Source: Mesodorylaimus sp. YZB2_4 (Eukaryota; Nematoda; Enoplea; Dorylaimida; Dorylaimidae). Taken from it: DNA of 64,000 nt. The number at the start of each line of letters is the position of its first letter. Within the stretch, counting starts at the first letter, position 1. Shown in pieces: positions 35,065 through 46,700 of this stretch. Where the stretch lies: positions 186,001 through 250,000 of the forward strand of contig JASANH010000812.1 of assembly GCA_030248295.1 (NCBI GenBank), given 5' to 3'. Both the position numbers and the translations under genes were made by a program. The notes beneath the pieces are model-generated. The model saw only the letters and a list, made by a program, of their open reading frames with translations, ran no database searches and was not told the origin of the DNA.

Positions 35065-36720
35065 CTTCCAAGCGCAGGTCAATTGTCCAGCCAGCCTACA
35101 GTACTCTATGTAAACAGTCATACAAATCACTATCTCGACTCGACCCAAACCTGACCTGTCTCACACGCGATCAGATCAGGGTTAGGCGATCTGATCTCAA
35201 CCCCCTCCCTCCCCGAAGTTGCCGAATTCCAAAAACCTGCTGCAAAACGAGGCCGCGCGCGCTACTTGACGACTCAGTCTTTGCTTGCTGCCGTTACCAA
35301 AAACTATCGTGGCCTCTGATTACATTGAAAGAATTGGGAAAGATAGCGAAACTAATTTAGTCGACTTTGCTTAAAAGGTCTTACTGTAGATAATCAAGTC
35401 CGTCACCTTCCGCCTTACATACGTATGCCGCATATAAATTTGAGGCGCTGAATTTTCTGAAAATCTTGAAATTATATGGCCCATACAGTATACCCGAGAT
35501 GCTGTCATCGGGTTTCAATTTGTGCCATGAGTTTCAAGTAGATTAAAAATTTTTTAAGACTAAAACATTTCGTTTTTCAGCCACTTTTCTATTACTGCAT
35601 GGAAACGACGCACAGAAAAATTTGTGGAGAAAAAATTATTTTTGATTTTATAAATGAACTTGAAATGTTTGATAATGTTTGATGGTATATCAATGGCGCT
35701 TGCAATGTTGACGAGTGAATTTTCTTGCAAAGTAATAAAAATTTTGATCCAGAAGTGATTATACCTTGCCTTTTATCAGGTAGGTACTGTCTGTAATCCA
35801 GTTAAGGCCCTATAAAGGACGTTGACCCTTCCCGGGGCTGTAATGGGAGGTAAGAGACTTCAAATTTTGCGTGAGACATCTTGGAAAAATAGCAGAATGA
35901 TCAATAGTAAATATCGATTACAAATATTCAAATTACCAAACGGGTGAATCCAATCGATTATAATCCAGTTTTTCAAAACATTTTTCATCTTATGGCACAT
36001 TAAAGGATTTTACTTCTGCTGCCAGTGTTTTCGTCGTCCAATCCAGGTGACTTGTCTAATGAATCCTGACAGGAGTAGGAGAGGATGGAAACCAAGTAGA
36101 GAAATCTGAATAAAGCAAGGCAAAGCTTGCCACTACACCTGCGGCTGAAACATCAACCCGACAGGATGACGTTTCCCACTCCACTCTCTCCCACTAGCCA
36201 TGGTCCCCAAGAGCCAGGGTCACATTTATTTCGTTCCATCATTCGGATGCCAGAGAAGATGCTGAATAATTCCAGCATCCACATCCTACCCTCGGAGTGC
36301 AACCCCATCTCGATACGCTTGAAGAAATAGAATTGGGATCACGTCTCTGGCACCACGTCGTCACCAGTCTGCCCTCTTCCTCGCTGTAACTTTCCATCAG
36401 ACCATTCCAGAAACCTCAGCAGAACTAACCTGCACCCAAATTTGCTACTTGAGCGACATCGTTTTGACTTTAGCGCAAATTTGCTATAGGCAGTTTGCAC
36501 CTGCGCGATTGTCTGCTAGAAACCGAGAATAACAGAAAAACAAAGGACTCGAATCTTTGTGTCGATCGTAATTTCGCGATCGCATTTTGTTTCTTTAAAT
36601 TGTTGTTTTTGGTTTTTATATCTTTAAAATTTAATAAATTTTTCAAGAAATGGTTTGTATCTTTTTTAACAATTTCAAAGTATATGAATAAACAGCTAAA
36701 ATCCTTTCGCATTTTCTTAG
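35065..36720. other. region before the first certain exon of the next gene
   Basis: Upstream exons of the 36.7-kb gene are expected here but none could be supported. Open frames at 35,049 and 36,127 lack splice and family support. Confidence 0.35.
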
Positions 36721-39700
36721 GAAACTCTGCCCGAAACAATTCGTGGCAAACTTCTCTCTTGGATATTGAATCAGAATTCGTGTAACAATCAACTAGACAT
36801 AGAAAATTTGAAGGAAATCACTGCGGAGGTCGACAAGTACGTATTCTGTTTGAAATCGTTTTTTCTTTGAATTCGAGGTACCTGTCACAAATTTTTTCAC
36901 GAAGCTTTTTTTACATCTAGACTTATCTAGATTATAAATTTCAAATATGCTCAATCTTATAACCCGAATATATTTTTTTGTGTTTAGTTTTCTGTCATCA
37001 ACATTAAAGTCTCTACTCGATTCAGCGTCGATGAAACAAAATGATAAGAATTGGGATGAATCGGAAAAAGCTATTTTCGATGATCTGAAAAATTCCGCAA
37101 AACAAATCCTTTTATTTATTGCCATGAATAAAGTAAATTTAAAAAAAATGTTATCGAGACTAAATAATCACAAATTTGTTTAAGAATCGCTGTGATGATC
37201 AAAACAGTAAGATTAAATTGGACGACATCGCGGCTGCTCTTTTATCGAATTTCCTCGACATTCTTTTCGTTGAAAGTCAAAAGTAAGTACAATTTTTTTT
37301 CCGACCCATATTTTTCCCAGTTTTTTTTCAGGTCGGTTATTGATGAGAAAGAACTAGAAAATGCAATCGGGTTTCTGTTTTATGCTTTAAAATGTAAAAA
37401 TTTGATAAAAACCGGCTTTAAAAACTTGAAAACCTGAATTCATCTTTTGCAGGTACACTGAATTATGCGATGGATGCATTTTTGCAATGTCAATTTTCGG
37501 ACGGTGCGTCGGCTGATGTTTTGGTGAAAATGTTTTTGGGGTGCGTAGAAACTCCTTTTTTGATTCCTTTTCAAAATCAGTTTTTAATAAAGTAGCCAAA
37601 ATTTAATATTTTTTGGTTTTTTCAAAACATTCTTGAGCGATTTCAGGAAAATACGGGATTTATTGAAGTCTGAAAAAAGGAAACCATTGGAAAGGGTTAC
37701 ATTTTTCAAAGGCGTCTTAATTTATCATAAAGCTGGCCGTGTGGTTGGATGTGGGCGAAAAGTGGAGAAAAGTTTGAAAAAGGTAAGATACTTTTAAAAT
37801 TTAAAAATTCAAACAAATTTTAAAAAATTTTTTTCAGGTACTTTTAAAACGTCATCGTTCCGAAGCCGAGGGAACAATAAAATGGTTGAGCGATCATTGT
37901 CAAGAAATCTCCGAATCGATCAAATCGATTTCCAATGATCTGGATAAAATCGATTACTTGCTCCAACCTGATGTCATGACGGAAGAAAATTGCGAAAATT
38001 TGCTAACCGTAAGAGAAATTTCGAAAAATTGCCTCCTAGCTAGTAGAAATATTTTTTAGGCTTTAACTGGAATTTCAAGTGAGAAAAAATCAAGGGGAGT
38101 GGTATCGGAAATTGAAGAAATTTTACGCATGGAGGCTGAAGAAAATGACAAGGAAATCGAAGAAAACGATTTATTTGGTCGGCCGAAAAGTAAAATCAAA
38201 GAAAACGTGGCCCGAACGGAAGTAAAGTATTTTTGAAAGTAAAATAATAGAAGTTCGAAACATATATTTTTTAGGATGTGGATATGGTTATGGATTTCAC
38301 CCGAGATAACCTTCAAAATGATGACTCATCGTCCGATGATATAAGGGCGGCTGTTAGGAATGTACAAATCACGATCGCCTCGCCAATGTCGACAAAATCA
38401 TCTTCAAAACGTAAGGAATCACCATCGAAATCGATCAGTATCGAATCATCAAATGATCAGAGATCGATCGATCAATTGATAACTGAAAAATCGAAATCAG
38501 ATCGAAAGAAATCGCCATCAAAATCGATAAGAAGTGAATCATCGAGTGATCAGGAATCGATAATTTCAAAATCACAATCAAGACGTAAGAAATCGCCGTC
38601 AAAATCGATTGGTATCGAATCAGCGAGTAATCAGAGATCGATCGCCGAAATAGTAACTGAAAATTTGAACTCGGATCGAACGAGATCGATAAGCAGCGAA
38701 TCAGCGGATGACCAAGAATCGATAATTGAGAAATCACCATCAAGACGCAAGAAATTGCCATTTGAATCGATGATTAGCGCCTTAGCGGGCGATCAGGAAT
38801 CGATCGATCAATGGGTGAATGAGAAATCAAAATCAGATCGAAGGAAATCATCATCAAAATCGATTAGCAGTGAATCATCGAGTGATCAGGAAACGATCGA
38901 TCAACGGGTTACTAAAAAATCCAAATCAGATCGGAAGAAATCGCCATTAAAATCTATTAGTAGCGAATCACCGAGTGATTGGGAATCGACAATTCCTAAA
39001 TCGCGTGGAATGCGTGCGAAATCGCCATTGAAATCCACACATGATCAGCCAACAATTTATCAATGGATAAGTGACAAATCGGTATCAAAACGAAAGAAAT
39101 CGCGCTTAAAATCAAGGGATGGTAAATCAACGAATGATCAGGAATCGACCAATGATGAATCGATAATTGTAGAATCCGTTTCAAAACGGATGAAATCATC
39201 ATTGAAATCGAGTTCTAGCAAATCGGCGAATTCTCAGCGAACGATCGATCAATGGGTAACCGAAAAGTGGATATTCAAACGAAAGAAGTCACCTTCGAAA
39301 TTAAGTGACAGCGAATCAGCGAATGATCAAGATTCGGCAATTGATCAATCGATATTAAAAAAATTGGCAGAAAAATATAAAGTATCACCTTCGAAATCGC
39401 TTAGCCGCGAATCTGCATCTGATCATGAATCGATAATTTTCGCATCGCCTTCAGGACGCAAGAAATCGGTGTTACAATCGATTGATAGCGAATCAGCGGA
39501 TAATCAGGAATCAGGAGTTGCCCAATCGATAGCTCAACGATTGGCATCGAAAACTTCGTTATCCAGTCAGTCGCTTCGTCATGAATCGTGTGGATTAAGT
39601 GGTGAAGACTTCGAATCGATCGGAGGAAATCGGTCGAGAGGTGAAGAAACGTTGCAGAATGTCTCGGAAGAAGTTCTGATAGAAGAAGCCAAAGAAAGGC

Positions 39701-40836
39701 TTTGCGAAGTGGTGGTTCGCGACGTTCTGGAAGAATGGAGTGGCGAAGACGATCAAGATTTGGCATTGTTCAGAATGAAATATAGAAAAAGTATGGAAAA
39801 CGCGTTGGCGAACAAAACTCCCAAGGAATCAGGAGAGGGATCGTCGAGTGTCAGAACGCGATCAGCCGCGATCAACGCTCGCGAACGACGCCAGAACCAA
39901 GTCGATTCGTCAAATAAAAGAGATTTATCAACTGCTGACTTGTTAGAATCGGAGAATCCAAGCGCACTGGATCGCGGATCGCCAGTAAAGAACAGCGAGG
40001 ATCTTAAATCGACTGAATCAGTTTCGGACTCGGGACGATCAGCGACGGATGGCGCGGATAGTGCTTTTAGACAGATGACGTCAAAAGCGTTATCGATCTT
40101 GAAGTTATGGACATCAGGAAGCCAGGAAGAAGTTGCAGAAACGTCGTCTCCAAGAAAATATGCCACTGGAGAATCGACCCAGAACGCTACTGGACGATGG
40201 GCTCAACTGAGGAGTAAATCGGAGACGGCGGCGTCGGAAAGGACTCTACAGAAAAATGAGAATACTGGGGAAATGACAAGCAAAACACAATCGATTAGTG
40301 CAACCTGCACTGGAGATCCGAGCAAGGAACGATCGACTGCAGGCAAAAGTCCTGAACGTCCACAATCGCGAACCAAGACGCCAACTGCGACGATCAATAA
40401 ATTGCCGCGATCAGGATCAGGAAGATCGAAGATTCTGGATCAATCGGATCGTAAATCGCCAAGTGCAAATTTGTCAGTCGCGAGCTCGAATCGATCAGGG
40501 GCGAATGAATCATTGAGTCGACCATCAATAAGAAGAAATCTGTTTCCAAGGTCGCCACGATCTCAAACAAAAGCGGATTCGAAAAAGGAAGATAGTAATG
40601 GATCGCTGAAAGGATTTATTGGTGAATCGGCAAGGGCTAAACGGACGTCAAGCGAATCGAATGCCGGATCGTCGAACAAAATTCCAATAAGTCAGCGATT
40701 ATATTCAGCGTCACCGCGTCCTAAACGAAGCTGTACTCGATCGAATATGGAAATCGTGCAGAACGCCAAGTTGGACTTCACGACTCTGGCGTCGGGTTAT
40801 GGTCTACGCTCACGAACGAGTACTCCACGTTTGTGA
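36721..40836 (+). CDS. helical protein with Ser/Lys-rich tail, possibly FANCD2-like; 5' end missing
   Basis: Nine exons with agreeing phases: 36721-36836, 36988-37132, 37185-37282, 37332-37393, 37453-37540, 37647-37782, 37838-38008, 38060-38221, 38275-40836 (~1180 codons). Exons 1-8 (~325 aa) look all-helical. One block (ERVTFFKGVLIYHKAGRVV, then KKVLLKRHRSEAEGTIKWL) recalls the FANCD2 C-terminal helical region from memory; this is weak. The last exon (854 codons) begins acidic, then carries ~12 degenerate repeats of ~30-36 residues on the pattern KSPSKSISSESSSDQESIDQWV, rich in S-P-x-K sites typical of CDK targets, then a disordered basic part. A TAG precedes exon 1 in frame, so a start must lie upstream, or the gene is 5'-truncated. 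Nuclear location is inferred from the basic tail. Confidence 0.6.
38400..39560 (+). repeat. coding repeat array in the Ser/Lys-rich tail
   Basis: Degenerate ~100-bp units: GATCAGGAATCGATAATT, AAATCGCCATCAAAATCGAT and TCAGATCGAAAGAAATCGCC recur. Base composition is close to the GATC/ATCGAT blocks elsewhere in the window. Confidence 0.75.
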
Positions 40837-41574
40837 AGTCCGTCGAGATCAGGATCGAAAAAGATTCCGGGGATGTAAATGTGAAAATAAGTAGTGCGGC
40901 GTGAATAACTTTTCTGAATGTCAGAGTAATGGAAAATATTTGCTGTTAAAGCTACAAAATGCTGTTTCCTGATGTCGATTTTTCTATTAAATTTTGCTCT
41001 TTTGGTCCCAAGTGAATGAAGCCTGATCACTACCCTTCAGGCTATCAGAATTTGAATTCCCGCCTTTTTTAGTTTTATATTCGGATTTAGTCAAGATGAT
41101 CAGGTTTTGCGCTCCCTTGTTTGCCTTAAAAATCTTGGTATAAATGATGCAAAAAAAGTCAACTTGTGCTTGTGAATGGAGATTTTTTGTTAGCCGTGCG
41201 CCGAATGGTTGAATGATGTATACACAAAGGAATATCATCGAATATAGGAGTCAGATATTTCAATTCCCGCTGATAACTTGATGAAATACTCAATTTCACT
41301 GCGTGCTGAGCTATACTGTGCTGTAAATCACTTTAATTTCGCGGTACCCAATTTTCGCGGTTCTGGATTTTGGAAATTTTTCGCGGATACAAATTTTCGC
41401 GGTTTCTGGCTGACCGTCAGTCATCAGTATTGGTGATGCATATGATGAATATCTCGCTGATACTCCAGACTGTGTGGGAATGCTGGATATTATTAAGGGA
41501 CACAATCAGCTCTGTTATACCTGATTTCCTGCACGTAGGACCTTACATGCAACCATTAGATGCATGTGAGGAGT
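40837..41574. other. 3' flank and intergenic
   Basis: ATTAAA near 40,986 may be the polyadenylation signal. TTTTCGCGG words repeat at 41,338-41,412. Nothing else recognised. Confidence 0.4.
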
Positions 41575-41660
41575 CGCCTGGGTGGTGTAGCGGTGAAAGG
41601 CGTGTGTCACTGTTTGCCTGGCAGAGCTGGAGACCATCAGCCTGGATTCAACTCTAACCA
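41575..41660 (+). repeat. tRNA-like SINE head
   Basis: A-box-like TGGTGTAGCGGTGAAAGG (41,582-41,600) and a decayed B box GGATTCAACTCT (41,644-41,655). Confidence 0.5.
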
Positions 41661-42966
41661 TCTGAGAACTTGGTCAAGTTGTCTCTGTGCCTTGGACGCC
41701 TGTTGGTCGGAGACTCTCTCTTTATCCATGAACGAGGAGAGGTCGTATGCGGCGAGGGGCTCTCGAACCCAGACCCCTCATGGGGCACGGGCTGGGTAGT
41801 TACCGCATGGGGTAGCCACTCACATCGCGGAGTAGAGATCAACACGTGCTCTTGCCATATCGGACGGGCCCTAGTTGACGGCAAGATGAGGTCAGCTAAG
41901 AAGCCCCCAGCCCGCGAGAAAAGGGGCAAAAATTGACTCTCTCTGCAATACCAGGATGGGTCGAAACAATTTGATGTGGAAGGAGCTGTGAATGAATACG
42001 CCTAAGCATTCAAAAGTGATTTTACTCACTTGTACTTGGAAGAAATTCCGAAGAAATAAAAAACTGTGAGCAACTGCCACAAGTGGATCTCTGGCTGGCA
42101 GGCCAGAGATCCACTTCTGGCTTCTGGCAGAGATCCACTTCTGGATCAAACCATTGCAGGCTCAATGGGTTCTGAAGGCCCCAGATTTCCCAATCCATCA
42201 GAATCCATCGTGGATCCGTTCCAATCCAGATGGATAGCTCCTGGTCAGGTGGGTTGAGACAGACTGTTGTCAGAAGTACTCTTCAAGATGCTCGTCAGTG
42301 CATCACTGTATTCATAATGTGACTCATGTCCGCACTGTTCGACTCGCGGGCCGGTAAATCGTTTCGTGTAAAATGTGTCCCTTCACCCTCGAGTGCGCAT
42401 AAGCGTTTGGTGATGTGGTAAAACAGGAACAGGAACAGCAACTGTTTGATGAGGTGGTTTTAAACGAATATGAAACTTGATCGACCGTGAGCTTATGGAG
42501 CTAAAAGCTCGTTTCCTCTGGCTGGTGCTTTTTCTGCGTAAACAAAAAATTAAGGACTCCAGGTGTAGAGCATACTGTACGAAATGAAAAGTTTTGTATA
42601 AACTTGAAAGCAGTTATGATTTTAACACATGAAACGCGGCTTGGCAGAGTAAAGATTCTGCATTAAAATAACAGGTGTTTTCGTAAAATATTTGTGTCAG
42701 GTGTTTTCTTAAAAGCCACGCCGTGAAAAAGGCTGCACAGCTCACGAAGCCATGACAACTGTAGGTAGCATATACCAAACGCGCTTGACTTTCTGCACTT
42801 GTTTCTGGCATTTTTGGCGCCTTCACATGCAGGCGTCTCCCTAATCGTTAGGGGCATCAATGTCAAATTTTCATGCTAAAGGGCTACACGCTCTGACAAA
42901 TTATGCGGACACCCTAAATCTTGCAGCCGGGCCCCTCTCCCGCGCTCAGGAAGATAAAAATGCCGT
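41661..42966. other. intergenic
   Basis: A B-box-like GGGTTCGAGAGCC lies on the minus strand at 41,758-41,770, perhaps a second SINE. No exon supported. Confidence 0.35.
42081..42116. repeat. perfect 15-bp hairpin
   Basis: AAGTGGATCTCTGGC is inverted exactly across a 6-nt loop. A further half-site, AGAGATCCACTTCTGG, follows at once. Confidence 0.85.
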
Positions 42967-43429
42967 GAAATTCAAATTCGCGCCAATTGGCCATTCCACG
43001 CCCAGGTTCGTGCTGGAATGGACATTTGCGCGTGAATGCCGTTCGGCTGCTGGTTGAAGAAGGAAGGAAAAATAATCACTCGGGTAGAAGACTTTGTTAT
43101 TGATGCGCTTCTTACGATTAGATTTCGCAAAACCATTGAAATTTTGTCAAGTGAATTAGCTATCAGAAACTTAGAGCCATTCAAAACTCGCGGAGCCACT
43201 CTTGCAACGTTCGCCGATTGAATATTCTGAGCTCACAGGCATTAGATCGTCATCAGATTGCATGTGTTTCTTCCTCGCCACTTTCTTTTCTTATACAATT
43301 CAAAATAAATGATTTATGCTCATCGAAATGTGGATTTCCTTGTTTTCCGGGTTTACGCGCACACATGGCCATTCCAACACGAGCCTGAGTGTATAAGGGC
43401 CGTTTAGCGCGAATTTAAATTTAAATTTC
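42967..43429. mobile_element. ~463-bp element with imperfect inverted ends
   Basis: Left GTGAAATTCAAATTCGCGCC...CAGGTTCGTGCTGGAATGG is inverted at the right as CCATTCCAACACGAGCCTG...GCGCGAATTTAAATTTAAATTTC. No coding capacity. Confidence 0.6.
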
Positions 43430-43748
43430 TTTTTGAGGTCGAGGAAGGTGCTTGGTGCAAGTCAGTTAGGGTCAGGGTGCCCAAATGATATATCACGGGA
43501 AATGCATATTTAGCCCTGGAAACATTAAAAACTTGACTCCATTGGGCTCTCGTATTCTTAGTTCAGTTTGAGACTATGCGTGTGCATATTCTATTGTGAA
43601 GAATATAACTAGAATCACGTGCTGCTCGAAGAAAATCGATAGATCAGTTGTACATCTTGCATTGATCATTTATGATTTTATCATTTCAATCAAGTCAAAC
43701 GTGTGTTTCGTCGCAATCACTAAAACCATTTCAGACCATAGTAAAAAG

Positions 43749-46700
43749 TTAATTCCTAAAAATTTGCATTTTCAATATTTTACTTGTACTCTTGAGAAAA
43801 AAAAGCATACTTTTTGCTGAATTGGAGGCGGTAGTTGAAACTTTCGGGGTCTCACTAAAGTTTGATGAGTTGGTTGATGCAGTACTTTCGCCGATCTTTG
43901 TCGTCGTCTGCACATCGATCTCCGCGACGGTTGTTAGAGTCGTGGATAGTTTGGTAGGTGCTGGTGGTTCGACAGCAGCTGCAAAGCATGGGTGATTTAG
44001 GCAATCGGGACCACCCCTTCTAAACACTGTCGAGGTACGTCAAAAAAGAACACTTTCTGCAATAGTACATTTTTGTTACCAAAAACAGGCATCAAATGCG
44101 GTTGAAATTTGATGCTGGGAAAAGTGCTAGACTTGGAATGATGTAGTTTGCTAATTTTTGGTTGTACAGCCATGCAAAGTCAGGAATAGCTACAGTATGA
44201 AAAGTCTGAGGATAAGTAACCACTGCAGCCACTGCATCAGTCCTGACCCACCATGGGTGTGCTATTTACAGTACGACCACTTCCATATAGTTGAGCATTT
44301 CTCCAAGACTTGATTTCCATCCCGTAGAAACTGTCGCTTCGAAAAACTCTTACGTGAGCTAGAAAATACTACGTAATAGCGTTTGTGCGGAGCGCATAGA
44401 CGAGCTGTGACGTTAACATGGCACGACCAGCCATCGTAAGGCGAATTGATTTTGCTACCACTCTGGAATATGATGAGTCTGTTAGGAGAGGTCTTCTACA
44501 TATTTATGCACATATATGCATTTTATTCACACATGTTTATACGAATAAGTTTGTAACGTTATATTAATATATATATATACCCAAGCATATGCGTATTTGT
44601 ATGCTTATTTATGTTCAAATGACTAAATCAAGGGGATAGAAATATGTACATACAGATGTGAGCTACATATACATACTGTATACTATTCATATTCTCATGT
44701 ATATACGTATGCATATATACTAATATACAGTGAATACCCATATGCACATATATGCATGTAAAAATATATGCATATATGTGCGTATGTGCGAATGTGCGTA
44801 TATTTGTATGTATGTATGTACGTGCATATGTGCAGTGTACCTTTATATGTATAATGCGCGTATATGTTTAGTACCTATAAAGGTGTAATGCCTGTAAATG
44901 CATAATACCTGTATATGTGTAATACCTGTATATGTGTAATACCTGTATATGTTTAATACCTGTATTATGTTTAATACAGGTATATGTTACCTTAACGTTT
45001 AGTTTTAACGCGCAGGAAACATGCAGTGGCGACAAAAAAGAGGAAATAAAAGAGTACCTAAACATGATCATCCATGCAAATATGCTGTATAATGCTAAAA
45101 TCCCCAGTCATACTCGATATAATTTACCACATGCAGTAACTTGCAGTATTTGTCACATTATATTTTATCCATAGCCATATTATACAGCTTAATCGAAAGC
45201 TAATACATAAACCAGCAAAAAAACTGTTTACATTGCGGGGGGGTCGAACCCTTTCGCTCCAAGTGCGCTGCGCACACAGCGTGGGTGAGACAGATGCCTT
45301 ATCCCACTAGGCCACGATTCGAGGTTGAGGGAGGGAGTATTTTGTGTGTGCATGATGTTTCTCCAACAAACTACCCTGCCTCTTCCACTTATTGTGTGCC
45401 TGAAACTGAACCCCCACTTCCACCCGCCAAGTGCATATACTTGGGAGTAGATGATAAGTACGCTTACCTGCATCGTTTTTCCTGGATATGTCCACCAATA
45501 GCCTCCGACGGTATAAAAAGGGCTCATATTTCCAATTAGTGAGCATTCAGCACGATTCAATGCTGTGTTGGCAACAACGGATACCGAGTGTGCTAAAGAA
45601 AACGGATGTTCGAATAATGCAGTCAATAAAAATTAATAAAATCACCAAATACGACCATAAAAGCAATTATTTCTGCTTTATTCTCTAATCTGACTCGAAG
45701 TTTGACAACTCGAGAGCCATTGGAATAAACTTGTTCAGGAAATTTAAATTCATATTTTCCATCAGCACATATTGTGTTTACACTAAATATTACAGATTCT
45801 TGTATCATTCTTGGCGATTCTCTTAAAATATAAATTAATAAACCCGAATTAGGACTTAAACATTTGATTTTTAGTGATTCTTGACTTTGAGAGTCGACCA
45901 GAAATGGCTGATAATGTGGCAATGTGCTACCAGCATATTCCAATCTTGCTACTGCATTTGAGTCTAGAACAACAAGGACTCGTTAAACTTGGCAAAACGT
46001 TGAAGCGGCATCTTATATCTTTTTTAAACTAACTTACTGTAACCTTATTTTAGCGAGCTTTGTGCAACTGCGCTTAACTGCATAATTATGGTGGGCCCCC
46101 CCCCCCCGCCCCAGGTCGTACGACCTGGAGTCCCCCTTACAGGAGATTTTTCAAGAAATATTTATCGATAACCTAAATTGATCTCTGCGACAATTTGGTA
46201 GTGGAAAATGTACTCTATCAAGCAAATATAACTTCGAGGTTTGTTTTCTTTGCTTCCAGTTTTGATCGAAGATTTTTCGTAATTTTTTTGAAAAATTGAA
46301 TGGAATAAATGGAAAAAAATTCGTTATAAACTTAATAAAAGCGGTAAAAGCAAAACAAAGACGACCAGTGGATAGAGCACATTTTTCTCCACGAAGTTGT
46401 CGCTGACACAAAACCTCGTTCTCGCTAAAGATTTCGAGTAAAATTGGCCGAAAGTTGCGAAAGCTCAAAAAAGAATTTTGACACTGGTGTGTGCAACCGA
46501 CTGTAAGTAAGCCCTAATGCTATGAAAAGGCGCTCACAATGATTTAAGAGTAATGGCAGTTCAACAATTTTTGTTGCATACGATAACTGATTTTTAATCT
46601 CTCATCCTGCCTTTTCTTACTTACAAACTTTTATTGGTTTTTTGTTTTTAAATTCAATAATGGATGTGAATTTTCAAACTATCACAGATTGATGCAGTAG

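Noticed and set aside
36127-36330. 67-codon plus-strand open frame as first exon of the 36.7-kb gene
   Set aside because: Runs to a stop without a fitting donor and has no sequence in common with the downstream protein.
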